Program-made: the position numbers and the translations under genes
Notes under the pieces: generated by a model
The model's input: the letters and a program-made list of their open reading frames with translations, nothing else
What the model was told of the DNA's origin: nothing
The model's database searches: none
Assembly (NCBI GenBank): GCA_963835855.1
Contig: CAWIHA010000019.1
Coordinates: 1-52,276 of the forward strand
Direction: 5' to 3'
DNA from: CAWIHA01 sp963835855
Lineage (GTDB): Bacteria; Acidobacteriota; Terriglobia; Bryobacterales; Bryobacteraceae
Length of the DNA stretch: 52,276 nt
Part shown: positions 7,673 through 16,965 of the stretch, in pieces
Layout: the number at the start of each line of letters is the position of its first letter
Position numbering within the stretch: position 1 is the first letter of the stretch

Positions 7673-7694
7673 TGTAATGGTTCTGTAATGGTTC
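7673..7694 (+). repeat. Tandem 11-base repeat TGTAATGGTTC x2
   Basis: Two adjacent perfect copies at 7673-7683 and 7684-7694, about 75 bases from the tRNA-Leu break. Short direct repeats near an element end can be integrase or excisionase arm sites; no integrase is present in the window to test this. Otherwise 7474-7923 contains no gene, only the terminator, this repeat and the tRNA fragment. Confidence 0.6.
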
Positions 7695-7766
7695 TGACGG
7701 GAAAAAGAGTTGCCGCTGGTTGCCGCGACGGGGAATCCGTATATCTCATTGGGGGTTACCGCCAAG

Positions 7767-7822
7767 TGCCGGAGTGGTTTGGTTTTTGAGTCCCGTGCGT
7801 CTGCCAGTTCCGCCACTCCAGC
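7767..7822 (-). pseudogene. tRNA-Leu(CAA) remnant, broken after the anticodon (possible attachment site)
   Basis: On the minus strand from 7822, an intact tRNA-Leu 5' half reads: acceptor strand GCTGGAG, D arm GCGGAACTGGCAGAC, then ACGGGACTCAAA with anticodon CAA. The 3' anticodon strand, long variable arm and T arm are missing. Eleven bases later CTCCGGCA could pair with the acceptor strand, followed by CTT rather than CCA. A break at the anticodon loop is a usual crossover point for tyrosine integrases. The gene as it stands cannot make a working tRNA; the tRNA-Leu(TAA) at 39,117 could read UUG by wobble. Confidence 0.7.
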
Positions 7823-7923
7823 GGCCGGAAGCTCCTCCAGTATAGCAACGCGCCCCTGAGCTGCTTCGAGAGGCGATCGCTGCGCCTGCACGCGCCGGAT
7901 CATTGCTTCGAGGCCCCACCGCT

Positions 7924-9501
7924 TCAAACGACGATTACGCGGTGGTCCGGGCAGTCCAGATTGATCTCACCGGCGAGGCGGGCGATGAGGCCCGGGCCGT
8001 GGCGGGCAAGGAAGGGCAGAATCGAGTAGAAGCGCTCCTGCAGATGCTTCCGGGGGTAGATCAAACTGCTCAGGTACGCGCTCGCCTGCGCGACCCGCCC
8101 GTTCCGCCGAAGAGCCTCGCGCGCTGCCTTTCGCTCGATCTTCGAAAGCTGGTACGCCATTTTGCGCCGGCTCTTCGAGAACGCCTCTAGAAGCGTCGCA
8201 TCGAAACCGGACAGCGCTCCGGCCAGGTCCTCCAGAGCCTCCTCCGACTTCGCCTTCGTGCGGCCGATTGCAGCTTCGAGCGCCGGGGGGACCAGGCGTT
8301 GCGCGATGCGCTCGGCGAGGGCCTCTTCGCCATGAAACACGTCCGGCAGCGCCAGCCCAAACCGCTCCATGAGTTTGGCGGCGCGCGCGTTCAGCAGGGT
8401 CGCGCTCTGGCGGTGCACCGCGACCGGCATGCGGCCGAGCAGCGCATCGTAAAGCACCTGCGCCTGTGCCAGGTACGCCAACTCGGCCGGGCCGCCTACA
8501 TACGCGACCGTCGGCAGCATATAGTCCTGCACCACGGGCCGCAGCAGGGCGTTTGCGGAGAGCTGCTCAGCGCGATCTGCCAGCTCCCCGGTTGAAAATC
8601 AACGTCCATTCGCCGCATATTCCCGCTCATGGCGCGCAAGAGCAACACGACGGCCGTTTTCAAGCAGGAAGACGAACGAGGTCTGTTCTTCGAAATGGAC
8701 CTGCGCGTGGTAACCGGCCGCAATCAGCTCGCGATTGCGTTCGAGGAGGCGCTGCGCGATCTCCGTCGTCCTAACGAGGGCCTTACGGAGAATGGGCGCA
8801 ACGAGCTTACGGGCGCCTGCTGCGAGCGGGTCGAGATAGAGAAGGCCCTGCTCTGCCAGCACGCGCTTCAGCAGTTTCGCGAATGCCGATCCGAACGTCT
8901 CCTCCGGCCGGTACGCTTGCTCAACCCACGCCACGGTTTCCTCAGCGAACGGCAGATCCGCAAGCGCTTCGCGAAGCGCTCCGAGCGGGCTCGCGCCAAT
9001 CCGAATCGTTCCGACCGGTTGATGCGCAGCGTTGGCGCCCGGAACTTCCAGGCGAACCGGACGCTGTTGTGCGTCGAACACCCAACAGTGGTTTGCCTCG
9101 GCGAAGTCGTGATCCTCGGTGGCCAGCCAGAATACAGGGACAGCAGGGATTCCGTCCTCCGTCAACCGACGCGCAAGCCGGGCGGCGGTGAGCGCCTTGT
9201 AAATCGTGTAGCAGGGGCCGGAAAACAGGCCGACCTGCTGCCCGGTTGTGACGGCTACGGTCCCCGGACGGCTGAGCGCTTCGAGCGCGGGGCTCTCGCC
9301 ATTCTGCTCTCGCAAAACTGCAACCAGTTCGGCGCGGCGCTCGGCAGGGTAGTCAATCCCGGCGGCCGCCCGGCGAAACGACTCGCGCTCATGCGATGCC
9401 AGGCCGTAATAGCGTGCCACGCGATCAAAACGATAAGCGAAATCGGCAAAGAGCTTGGAGGTATGGGGCAGGTCCGTGTGCGGGACACAACTCGTTTGCA
9501 T
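7924..9501 (-). CDS. bshC: BshC bacillithiol synthase, interrupted by in-frame TGA
   Basis: Start chosen at ATG 9501 (MQTSCVPHTDLPHTSKLF); earlier in-frame codons do not look like the family. The first 300 codons and the part from 8598 to 7924 are in the same frame and together give the usual BshC length (about 525 residues). Recognisable blocks are TTGQQVGLFSGPCYTIYKA, FWLATEDHDFAEANHCWVF and LLRPVVQDYMLPTVAYVGGP. A TGA at 8599-8601 (codon 301) interrupts it. BshC adds cysteine to GlcN-malate, the last step of bacillithiol synthesis. A single point change, true or a sequencing error, explains the stop. Divergent from hemW. Confidence 0.9.
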
Positions 9502-9593
9502 CGCTAGTCCCAAGCCTACCAGATGGCTCCTGCAGGCCGGAAGTTGCGACGAATTCGCGTCCCCCCACTGGCCACCGGGCATTAAAATGGAGT

Positions 9594-10688
9594 TTGGCGG
9601 GCGTCTACATCTCCTTCCCTTTCTGCGCTCAGAAGTGTACCTATTGCAATTTCGGTTCCGGCGTTTTCACGCCGCATCTCGAGCGGAAATACATGGACGC
9701 ACTCCATGCCGAGCTCACAGCGTTCCCTTGGCCGTGGCGGCCCGAAACGCTCTACCTTGGGGGAGGCACGCCGAGTCGGATCGCCCCCGAGGCGCTGGCG
9801 GCGTTGCTCGAGCCGATCCCCGGCCGGCCCTGGCGCGAAGCGACCATCGAAGCTGCGCCGGGCACGGTGACGCCCGAGCGGGCGCGGTGCTGGAGCGGCG
9901 TGGGCATTACGCGCGTGAGTCTCGGCGTACAGTCGTTCATGCACTCGGAACTCGCCCGAACGGGCCGGCGGCACACAGCCGAAACGGTCGCCGTCGAAGT
10001 CGGGCTGCTTCGCCGCGCGGGTCTCGGCAACTTCAATATCGATCTGATTGCGGGCTTGCCCGGGCAGACGCTCACGAGCTGGCGCGAATCGCTCGACTGG
10101 ATCGAGCGGCTCGAAGCGCCGCACGTTTCCGTGTACCTACTCGAAGTGGATGAGGACAGCCGGCTCGGTGCGGAGATCCTGCGGGCCGGCTCGCGATACG
10201 GCGCCCAGGACGTGCCCCCGGAGGAAGTGGTCGTCGAGCAGTACGGGATGGCAGTTGAGAGGCTCGCGGCTTGCGGCATCCGCCAATATGAGATCTCGAA
10301 TTTCGCGCGGCCGGGCTATGAATCGCTCCACAACTTGAAGTACTGGAAACTGGAGCCATACGCCGGTTTCGGCGCCGATGCCCACTCCTTCGATGGAGCG
10401 ATGCGCTGGTCGAACGTCGAATCGCCGGCCGAGTACGTCGAGCGCCTGGAGCGCGGCGAATCGCCTTCCATAGAAGCTGCCACAGCGCGCCTGGCGGAAG
10501 AACGATTTTTCGTTGGCCTGCGGCTTAGCTCAGGCATTCAGCCGAGCCCGCAAGAGTGGCGGCGCTTCGACGCCCCCATCCGCCGCTTTCTCGATGCCGG
10601 CCTGCTCGAAAGCGACGGCGACGCGCTGCGCCTCACACGACGGGGCGTTTTGCTGTCCAACGAGGTGTTTCAGGAATTCGTCGAATGA
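9594..10688 (+). CDS. hemW: HemW-like radical SAM heme chaperone
   Basis: The radical-SAM cluster motif is C11-x3-C15-x2-C18 (CAQKCTYCNF), preceded by GVYISFPF, the HemW/HemN-like signature. Further blocks are LYLGGGTPSRIAP, RVSLGVQSF, NIDLIAGLPGQT and ISNFARPGYESLHNLKYW. No ATG or GTG is near the conserved start; TTG at 9594 is the best candidate, giving 364 residues, the family length. HemW lacks oxygen-independent coproporphyrinogen oxidase activity and is thought to deliver heme. The start is the weakest part of this call. Confidence 0.88.
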   Translation: MAGVYISFPFCAQKCTYCNFGSGVFTPHLERKYMDALHAELTAFPWPWRPETLYLGGGTPSRIAPEALAALLEPIPGRPWREATIEAAPGTVTPERARCWSGVGITRVSLGVQSFMHSELARTGRRHTAETVAVEVGLLRRAGLGNFNIDLIAGLPGQTLTSWRESLDWIERLEAPHVSVYLLEVDEDSRLGAEILRAGSRYGAQDVPPEEVVVEQYGMAVERLAACGIRQYEISNFARPGYESLHNLKYWKLEPYAGFGADAHSFDGAMRWSNVESPAEYVERLERGESPSIEAATARLAEERFFVGLRLSSGIQPSPQEWRRFDAPIRRFLDAGLLESDGDALRLTRRGVLLSNEVFQEFVE

Positions 10689-10731
10689 TGGAAGTCTCAT
10701 TCATCGACCTCCATCACTCCGTAAGCCGCGG

Positions 10732-11985
10732 CTACTCGTACCGTAGCGCTTCCGAAGGATCGAGCCGTGAGGCGCGGATCGCCGGCGCCAGGCCGCTGAG
10801 CACTCCGACCAGCACCAGGATGCACGTCGAAAGCAGAGCCGTGCCGGGCGAAAGCACCAGGTGAATGTCGCCCTTTCCCGAGGTGTCCTTGAACAATGGG
10901 CCAAGCATCGGCAAAGTGGTGGATACTGCCGTAAGCAGCCAGGCCAAGCCGATACCGAGCAGGCCGCCGCCGAGCGTGAGCACCAGAGCCTCCGCCAGGA
11001 ACTGCGCGCGGATATGCCAGCGGCGGGCGCCGAGCGCGCGGCGCAGTCCGATCTCCCGCACGCGCTCATCCACCGACACCAGCATGATATTCATCACGCC
11101 GACGCCGCCGATGCCGAGCGTCAGCGCGCCGATGAACAGCAGCAGAACCTGCAAGCCGATCGTGATACCGTCGATAATGGGCTTGAATTCCGCGCGGCCG
11201 AACATCAAGAGTGCGCGCTTGTCGGTGGCGGAAAACCGCTGCCTCCTGGCGACGATCTCCCGCACTTGCTGGATGGCATCCGGCTCGAAGCGGGGGGTGA
11301 TCGCGGAAAATACCAGCACGTCGGCGTAGCGCGTATCCCAGAGGCCGCCGGCACTGGTGTAGGGAATCCAGCAGGACTCGTCGTCTGGTTGGAAGTAGTC
11401 GCTCAACTGGATCTTGCGATCCATCGTGCCGACGACCGTGAACCGCACGCCGTCGATCATCACAGCTTCGCCAGCGGCCGGACGTCCGCTAAAAAGCTGC
11501 TTCCGCAATTTGCCACCGAGGAAGGCGACGCGCCGGTGCAAGAGCGAATCCTCGGGGCTAAGCCAGCGTCCCTCGGCTGGCACTTCGTTGCGGATCTCGC
11601 CGTATTCCGGATAGACGCCGCGAATTGCCGTACTCACCAATCGCCCGCCGTAAGAAATTCCGCGGTAGCGCACGGTTTCCAGACTCACATTCTTCACCAG
11701 CGATGCCTCGGCGCGGATCAGATCCATGTCTTCCTTCTCGAGCTTGATGGGTCTGCCCGCGCGCTCGCCGCCGGCCTGCTCACTAGTCTGGCCCGGCCAG
11801 CAGACTACCGCGCTTTTGCCGAACGCGTCGAACGCGGTTACGAGAACATCGCGAAAACTATTGCCGTAAGCGATCAGCACCGATACCGCGACGATGCCCC
11901 AGACGATGCCCAGCATAGTGAGGAAGCTCCGCACCGGATTCCGCCTCAGCGCGTCCCAAGCCTGTATGAGAATTTCCCGTAGCAT
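10732..11985 (-). CDS. MacB/FtsX-type ABC transporter permease
   Basis: 417 codons from ATG 11985 (MLREILIQAWDALRRNPVRS); an in-frame upstream start would overlap the previous gene. One N-terminal membrane helix (FLTMLGIVWGIVAVSVLIAY), a large periplasmic domain, then three C-terminal helices with the FtsX segment GGVGVMNIMLVSVDERVREI and GLRRALGARRWHI. It sits 10 bases behind a similar permease and downstream of a MacA-like adaptor. Together these form an efflux or lipoprotein-type exporter lacking a local ATPase. Substrate unknown. Confidence 0.88.
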   Translation of the reverse strand: MLREILIQAWDALRRNPVRSFLTMLGIVWGIVAVSVLIAYGNSFRDVLVTAFDAFGKSAVVCWPGQTSEQAGGERAGRPIKLEKEDMDLIRAEASLVKNVSLETVRYRGISYGGRLVSTAIRGVYPEYGEIRNEVPAEGRWLSPEDSLLHRRVAFLGGKLRKQLFSGRPAAGEAVMIDGVRFTVVGTMDRKIQLSDYFQPDDESCWIPYTSAGGLWDTRYADVLVFSAITPRFEPDAIQQVREIVARRQRFSATDKRALLMFGRAEFKPIIDGITIGLQVLLLFIGALTLGIGGVGVMNIMLVSVDERVREIGLRRALGARRWHIRAQFLAEALVLTLGGGLLGIGLAWLLTAVSTTLPMLGPLFKDTSGKGDIHLVLSPGTALLSTCILVLVGVLSGLAPAIRASRLDPSEALRYE

Positions 11986-11995
11986 GCCCGCACCC

Positions 11996-13252
11996 TCACC
12001 CGCCGGCCTCGTAGCGTAACGCCTCGATCGGGTCAATCAATGCGGCGCGCCGCGCCGGATAGAGCGCCGAAAGCACCGCGACCAGGCCGAGTAGCGCAAA
12101 TGCCAGCACACCGGACTCCCACGTCGCCAAAAGACCGGCAAAATACTCCGGCATCGGGAACTGGTTGACGAACGCACAAATGCCGTAAGCCACGCCCATG
12201 CCGGCCAGGCCACTGAAAAACACGATGATGACGGTCTCGACGAAGAACTCACGGAGAATGGCGCTGGCGGTGGCGCCGACGGCTTTGCGCACGCCAATTT
12301 CGCGCGTCCGCTCACGCACCGCGACCAGCATGACGTTCATCACGCCGATGCCGCCGAGAAACAGGCTGATCAGACCCACCGCGCCGAGAAAGTATTTCAT
12401 GCCGTCCGTCATCGTTTGAAACGCCTGCGCCCCCTCCACCGTGTCCCAGACCTTCGCCGCTTCCTCATCGTGCGGATCGAAGTTGTGGAGCCGCCCCAGC
12501 GCGCGCTGCACCTGCCATTTGCACTCCTCGTGCTCCTCGATCGATTTTGGAGTCACGAGCAGGCGGGGGACGCTGTGCCGCAACTCCGGCGGCTTGGCCG
12601 GGAAATCGCGGACCATCGCCCCAAACGGGATGAAAACCTTAAAAATGTCCGGGCCGTCATAGTTCGAATCCTGCTCTTTGTGTCGCATGACGCCGATGAC
12701 CGTGTACGGGAAGCCGCCCACGTATATCGTCCGCCCGAGGGCCGGGTGCGTGGCGAAGAGCTGCTTCTTCGCGTCTTCGCCCAGGAACGCGACACGCCGG
12801 CCGGCTTGGTCGTCTCCCGCGTTGTAGAACCGCCCCTCTCCGACTGGGATAGAGCGGATGTACGCAAAGGCCGGAAGCGAGCCGCTAATTGCGAGCGTTG
12901 CGCTGTTATATGGGCTGTGCACCATCGCCTCGGCTCCCAGTTCGGGCAGCACCTCGGCGCACGCAGTCGCTTCCGGCCGGATCAACCGGTAGTCGCCCTC
13001 GTCCCAATAAGTGATTCGGCCCGTGCGCGTGCCTCCCGCCTGCAGGCTTTTACGGCCGTTGAAGAAGATCATGATGTCTTTGCCGAACTCATCCGCAACC
13101 TTCTCCTGCCCCACGCGCAGTCCCTCGCCCGCCGCCACCATCAGCATGATCGACACGATGCCCCAGGCGATGCCGAACATTGTCAGGAAGGTGCGCAGCT
13201 TATGCGCCCAGAGCGTGCGGAAGGTGTCAGTCAATAGGTCGCGAAGAGACAT
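11996..13252 (-). CDS. MacB/FtsX-type ABC transporter permease
   Basis: 418 codons, ATG at 13252. Topology as in its neighbour: N-terminal helix (LRTFLTMFGIAWGIVSIML), a periplasmic domain of about 230 residues, then three helices including GGIGVMNVMLVAVRERTREI and VRKAVGATASAIL. The two permeases may form a heterodimer. The adaptor gene ends 27 bases upstream, so the three genes are probably one leftward operon. Confidence 0.88.
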   Translation of the reverse strand: MSLRDLLTDTFRTLWAHKLRTFLTMFGIAWGIVSIMLMVAAGEGLRVGQEKVADEFGKDIMIFFNGRKSLQAGGTRTGRITYWDEGDYRLIRPEATACAEVLPELGAEAMVHSPYNSATLAISGSLPAFAYIRSIPVGEGRFYNAGDDQAGRRVAFLGEDAKKQLFATHPALGRTIYVGGFPYTVIGVMRHKEQDSNYDGPDIFKVFIPFGAMVRDFPAKPPELRHSVPRLLVTPKSIEEHEECKWQVQRALGRLHNFDPHDEEAAKVWDTVEGAQAFQTMTDGMKYFLGAVGLISLFLGGIGVMNVMLVAVRERTREIGVRKAVGATASAILREFFVETVIIVFFSGLAGMGVAYGICAFVNQFPMPEYFAGLLATWESGVLAFALLGLVAVLSALYPARRAALIDPIEALRYEAGG

Positions 13253-13279
13253 GGCGCGCCCCGGCAGTTCGCAATCGCG

Positions 13280-14500
13280 TTACTGCAGGATGACCTTATC
13301 GCCTTCCTTGAGCCCGGCGTCGAGCTCGGTCTTCACGCCGTTTGAAATGCCCAGCTTCACGGCGACTTGACGCCGCCCCGTTTCGCTCGCCGCGTCGGGG
13401 ATCTCGAGGAACGTGCTCCGCGATCTGTCGTAGATCACCGCGGTCTCGGGTACGAGCAGAACGTTCTTCTTTTCCTCGAGGATGATCTCGGCGTTCGCGC
13501 TCATGTTGGCGCGCAGCTCGCCACCCGGATTATGTATGGAAACGCGCACCTCGAAGGTGGTGACGTTATCTTTCTCGACGCCGAGCGGCGAAATCTTCGT
13601 GACCTTGCCGGAGAACTTCTTGTCCTTAAAAGATTCAACGACGATGCGCGCCGGCTGGCCCAGGTAAACTTTGCCGATATCGGCTTCATCCACTTTGCCG
13701 AGCACGTAGACGTCGCTGACATCGCCGAGCGTCATGATGTTGGTGGCTTGGGAACCCAGCACGAGAATCGAGCTGACCGCGTCGCCCACCTCGACATCGC
13801 GCGAGAGCACGATGCCGTCCATTGGGCTGACGATGGTGGAATTGCGCAGGTTCTCCTCGGCGCGGTCGAGGGTGGCCTGCGCCTGAGCCACCTGCGCCTT
13901 GGCGCGCGTAATATCCGCCCGGCTCACCGCGACGTTGCGCAACGCGCTCATCTGCTTATTGAGCGCCAGGTCATACGCTTTTTCAGCATCTTCAAGCACG
14001 GATTGCGCAATCAAGCCCTGCTTTTTGAGTTCGCCCGCCCGCTCCATGCTCGACTTCAGGAACGGCAGATCGGGCCCTTCGGCTTCCACCTTGTTTCGCT
14101 CGTAAGTGGCCTGGGCCGCCTCCTCGGCCGCCTCCGCCGCCATGAGCGCCGCATGCGCCTCCCGGACCTCCGCCTGCAACTCTTCTTTGTCGAGCTCGAC
14201 CAGGACCTGCCCTTGTTTCACCCAATCGCTATAGTTCACCAAAACCCGTTTGACCAGGCCGCTGGCCTTGGATTTCACTTCGACCTTCGCGAGCGGCTCG
14301 ATCTTGCCCGTGGCAACCACCGAACGCGCGACGTCGCCGCGCTCGACGATCGCCAGCTTCGACGGGTCGATCACGCGGTTCGGGCGAAACGCGGCCTTGA
14401 GCCCGAAAAACGCCCCGCCGAGCAGGACTGCAATCGCCGCCAGCCAGATCCAGCGCCTGCGTTTACGCCCGTTCTTCCTGCCATTCGTTCCGTTTACCAT
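13280..14500 (-). CDS. MacA-like periplasmic adaptor (HlyD/RND-type)
   Basis: 406 codons. An N-terminal membrane anchor (RWIWLAAIAVLLGGAFFGLKA) follows a basic stretch. Then come a biotinyl-lipoyl half (GKIEPLAKVEVKSKASGLV), a long coiled-coil hairpin (residues about 100-220, e.g. AQVAQAQATLDRAEENL), the second lipoyl half (VSPMDGIVLSRDVEVGD) and a beta-barrel domain. This is the MacA order. Such adaptors link inner-membrane ABC permeases to an outer-membrane channel. First gene of the operon; no TolC-like gene nearby. Confidence 0.88.
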   Translation of the reverse strand: MVNGTNGRKNGRKRRRWIWLAAIAVLLGGAFFGLKAAFRPNRVIDPSKLAIVERGDVARSVVATGKIEPLAKVEVKSKASGLVKRVLVNYSDWVKQGQVLVELDKEELQAEVREAHAALMAAEAAEEAAQATYERNKVEAEGPDLPFLKSSMERAGELKKQGLIAQSVLEDAEKAYDLALNKQMSALRNVAVSRADITRAKAQVAQAQATLDRAEENLRNSTIVSPMDGIVLSRDVEVGDAVSSILVLGSQATNIMTLGDVSDVYVLGKVDEADIGKVYLGQPARIVVESFKDKKFSGKVTKISPLGVEKDNVTTFEVRVSIHNPGGELRANMSANAEIILEEKKNVLLVPETAVIYDRSRSTFLEIPDAASETGRRQVAVKLGISNGVKTELDAGLKEGDKVILQ

Positions 14501-14588
14501 GACAGTTCACTCGTTCTACAAGCAGAATATACGAACGCCGCAGCAATTTGTTCCGGGGAAAATGGAAACCGGAATGCACACTCGACGG

Positions 14589-15296
14589 TCAGCGGACCAG
14601 CTCCAGCGAAAAGACGCCCATCGAAAATGGCACGTGAACAGAGACGGGCGTGCGCACAGCGTCGCGCGCGATGACGATCTCGAAAGTGGTGTCCGAAGCG
14701 GGGCCTTTCACCGAGGCGCGCAACCGGTCCGCATCCACCGTGGCGCCGTTAAGCCGCACCGGCTGCGTGCCCGCGTACTCGAGCCGGACCTGGTAGGGCG
14801 CACCGAAATAAATCGTCTGCGCGGGGGGCAGCCGGCCCTGGCTCAGCTCACGCCGCAGATAGAACAGGAATGAAAGCGTGTCGCGGGCGCAGGCTGGAAC
14901 GGAGAGCTCGGAGCTGCCTCCGCTGGCGCCCAGTATCAAACGTGTCGCGGTTCCATTTTGGCTATCGAAGGTGATCCTTTCCTGCACCGTCCTTTGGCCG
15001 TGGTGAACCTGCTTGTTGAACTCCAAGGAGCAGAAATCCCCTGCCGCCGACGACCGGTAGTCATCGCCGACCGTAAATCCCGGCACGGCCGCGTCGAGGG
15101 AGAGCTCGAACTTCCAGCCGCTGGCCAGGCGCTTCGCGTGCGACTGCGCCTCGCCCAGGCTCAAACCGCTCGGCCAGTTCACGGAATAAACGAGCGTTTC
15201 ATCGGCAAAGGCCGGAGCTGCGGGGGGCTGCTGGGCGAAGAGAACAGCGGCTCCTGCCGCCAGGCAACCGGCGATCAAAATATGCGTCAGTTTCAT
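14589..15296 (-). CDS. Exported DUF3108 protein
   Basis: 235 codons with an N-terminal signal peptide (KLTHILIAGCLAAGAAVLFAQ). The mature part has the DUF3108 pattern: ETLVYSVNWPSGLSLGEAQ at the start, strands such as FTVGDDYRSSA, and LSFLFYLRRELSQGRLPPAQ in the middle. DUF3108 proteins are periplasmic beta-rich proteins of unknown role. It follows the rfb genes in the same direction with a 20-base gap, so it may share their transcript. Confidence 0.8.
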   Translation of the reverse strand: MKLTHILIAGCLAAGAAVLFAQQPPAAPAFADETLVYSVNWPSGLSLGEAQSHAKRLASGWKFELSLDAAVPGFTVGDDYRSSAAGDFCSLEFNKQVHHGQRTVQERITFDSQNGTATRLILGASGGSSELSVPACARDTLSFLFYLRRELSQGRLPPAQTIYFGAPYQVRLEYAGTQPVRLNGATVDADRLRASVKGPASDTTFEIVIARDAVRTPVSVHVPFSMGVFSLELVR

Positions 15297-15316
15297 GGAT
15301 TCGGTACCTTCATCGC

Positions 15317-16396
15317 TTACCGCTTTCCCATCCGGTTCAGATCCATCTCCCGGTTCTCGTAATTGCGCGCGTAGTAAGTCTGATACTCGCCCGTCTTGAC
15401 CCGCTCGACCCAGCCGGCGTTCGACCGGTACCAGGCGATGGTGCGGCTGAGTCCGTCTTCGAAGGCGACCTCCGGGCTCCAGCCGGTCTCACGCATTGTC
15501 TTTTCGCTCGAAAGCGCGTAGCGGCGGTCGTGGCCGGGGCGATCCGCGACGTGCTGGATGAGGCTCTCGCTCGCCCCCGTTGCCTGCAAGATCTTGCGCA
15601 CGACCTCCAAATTTCTCAGCGAGCGATTGCCGCCCACATTGTAGATCTCACCGGCGCGTCCCTTTTCGACGAGCGCACGGAGCGCGCGGCAATGGTCCTC
15701 GACGTACAGCCAGTCGCGCACGTTCATGCCGTCGCCGTACACCGGCAGAGGCCTCCCCTCCAGCGCATTCGAAATCATCAGCGGGATCAGCTTTTCCGGG
15801 AACTGGTAAGGGCCGTAATTATTGGAAGCCCGGGTGACGATCACCGGGAGGCCGTACGTCATGAAATAAGAGAGCGCGAGCAGGTCCGAGCCGGCCTTGG
15901 CCGCCGAGTAAGGGCTGCTCGGGTGCAAAGGAAAACCCTCGTCGGCGGCAAGCGGCTCCGGCACGCTGCCATAAACCTCGTCAGTGGAGATATCGAGGAA
16001 GCGCCCGACGCCGTGCGCGCGCGCCGCCTCGAGCAGCGTGAACGTGCCGCGCAGGTTGGTCTCAAAGAACGGCTGCGGGGAAAAGATGCTTCGATCCACG
16101 TGCGATTCAGCCGCGAAGTGCACGATCGCATCGGGTGCGATCTCGTCAACCAGGGAATTCACGAGCTTGGCGTCGCAGATGTCGCCCTGCACGAAGCAGT
16201 ACCGCCGATCGCGGGCCACCGGCTCCAGGTTTTCCAGATTCCCGGCATAGGTAAGCTTGTCGAGATTGACAATGCTCAGCGGCGCGCCGTCCCGAAGCAT
16301 TAATCGGATGAACGCCGACCCAATGAACCCCGCGCCGCCGGTGACGAGAATCTTCGTGCCAGCCAGCGCGCCGCTCACTTGTGCTGGATCTCCCAA
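15317..16396 (-). CDS. rfbB: dTDP-glucose 4,6-dehydratase
   Basis: 359 codons. The Rossmann motif TGGAGFIGS lies near residue 19. It has the catalytic YSAAK (SPYSAAKAGSDLL) and the family blocks HFAAESHVDRSIF, DISTDEVYGS and TRASNNYGPYQFPEKLIP. The enzyme converts dTDP-glucose to dTDP-4-keto-6-deoxyglucose. Its start overlaps the end of rfbC by 22 bases. The product feeds dTDP-rhamnose or related sugars for envelope polysaccharide. No rfbD (4-reductase) is in the window. Confidence 0.95.
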   Translation of the reverse strand: MGDPAQVSGALAGTKILVTGGAGFIGSAFIRLMLRDGAPLSIVNLDKLTYAGNLENLEPVARDRRYCFVQGDICDAKLVNSLVDEIAPDAIVHFAAESHVDRSIFSPQPFFETNLRGTFTLLEAARAHGVGRFLDISTDEVYGSVPEPLAADEGFPLHPSSPYSAAKAGSDLLALSYFMTYGLPVIVTRASNNYGPYQFPEKLIPLMISNALEGRPLPVYGDGMNVRDWLYVEDHCRALRALVEKGRAGEIYNVGGNRSLRNLEVVRKILQATGASESLIQHVADRPGHDRRYALSSEKTMRETGWSPEVAFEDGLSRTIAWYRSNAGWVERVKTGEYQTYYARNYENREMDLNRMGKR

Positions 16397-16965
16397 TCGT
16401 AGTTGATCCGCGGGTCGTTGTACGGGATGCGGCCCTCGTCGCCCGGATCGTAAAAGCGATCGGTGACGTAAACCAGGAGCGCCGGCTCTGTGCCGATCAC
16501 CTTATAACCGTGCGCGACACCAGCGGGCACCAGCAGTTGCCACGGCCGTAGCGCGCCCACATACAGCGTGTTCCGCGCGCCGAAGGTGCTTGAGCCCTTG
16601 CGTAGATCGACCAGCGCGACTTGCAGCATCCCCATAGTGGCGGTCCAGCAGTCGGCCTGTCGCAGATGGTAATGGAATGCCTTGATCGTGCTGGGATAGG
16701 TCAGCGCGGCGGATACTTGCGTGCTCGTCGCGGAAAAGTCCGACACCAGCTCGCGGCCGAAGCGCACGATTTCGAAAAAGTAGCCGCGATCGTCGGCCCA
16801 CAGCGGGTACGGACGCACTCGTACGCCGGCGATGAGCTGCGGCGAATCGGGCGCCTGGATCAGGGAGCCGATCCCCTTCTCGCACTCCGGGTAGACCAGC
16901 TCCAGCGCGCCGGAGCTCGCAATGCCCCCCCGCGCGGTTTTCACGGCTGGCTCGCCGGCCATCAC
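16375..16965 (-). CDS. rfbC: dTDP-4-dehydrorhamnose 3,5-epimerase family protein
   Basis: 196 codons. The cupin core includes IKAFHYHLRQADCWTATMG, where the family usually has a catalytic histidine in RGxHxQ, and VPAGVAHGYKVIG, with FYDPGDEGRIPYNDP near the end. The active-site text is FHYHLRQ rather than the classical RGLHYQ, a variant in a divergent branch, so the exact product is less certain. Four-base overlap (ATGA) with rfbA and 22-base overlap with rfbB indicate a coupled operon. Confidence 0.85.
   Translation of the reverse strand: MMAGEPAVKTARGGIASSGALELVYPECEKGIGSLIQAPDSPQLIAGVRVRPYPLWADDRGYFFEIVRFGRELVSDFSATSTQVSAALTYPSTIKAFHYHLRQADCWTATMGMLQVALVDLRKGSSTFGARNTLYVGALRPWQLLVPAGVAHGYKVIGTEPALLVYVTDRFYDPGDEGRIPYNDPRINYDWEIQHK

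Noticed and set aside
7640..7927. Leftward ORF across the tRNA-Leu fragment
   Set aside because: GVAELADARDSK is the usual false translation of a tRNA-Leu 5' half.
8599..8601. Selenocysteine at the bshC TGA
   Set aside because: No selenocysteine is known in BshC and no insertion hairpin was recognised downstream; a point change is simpler.
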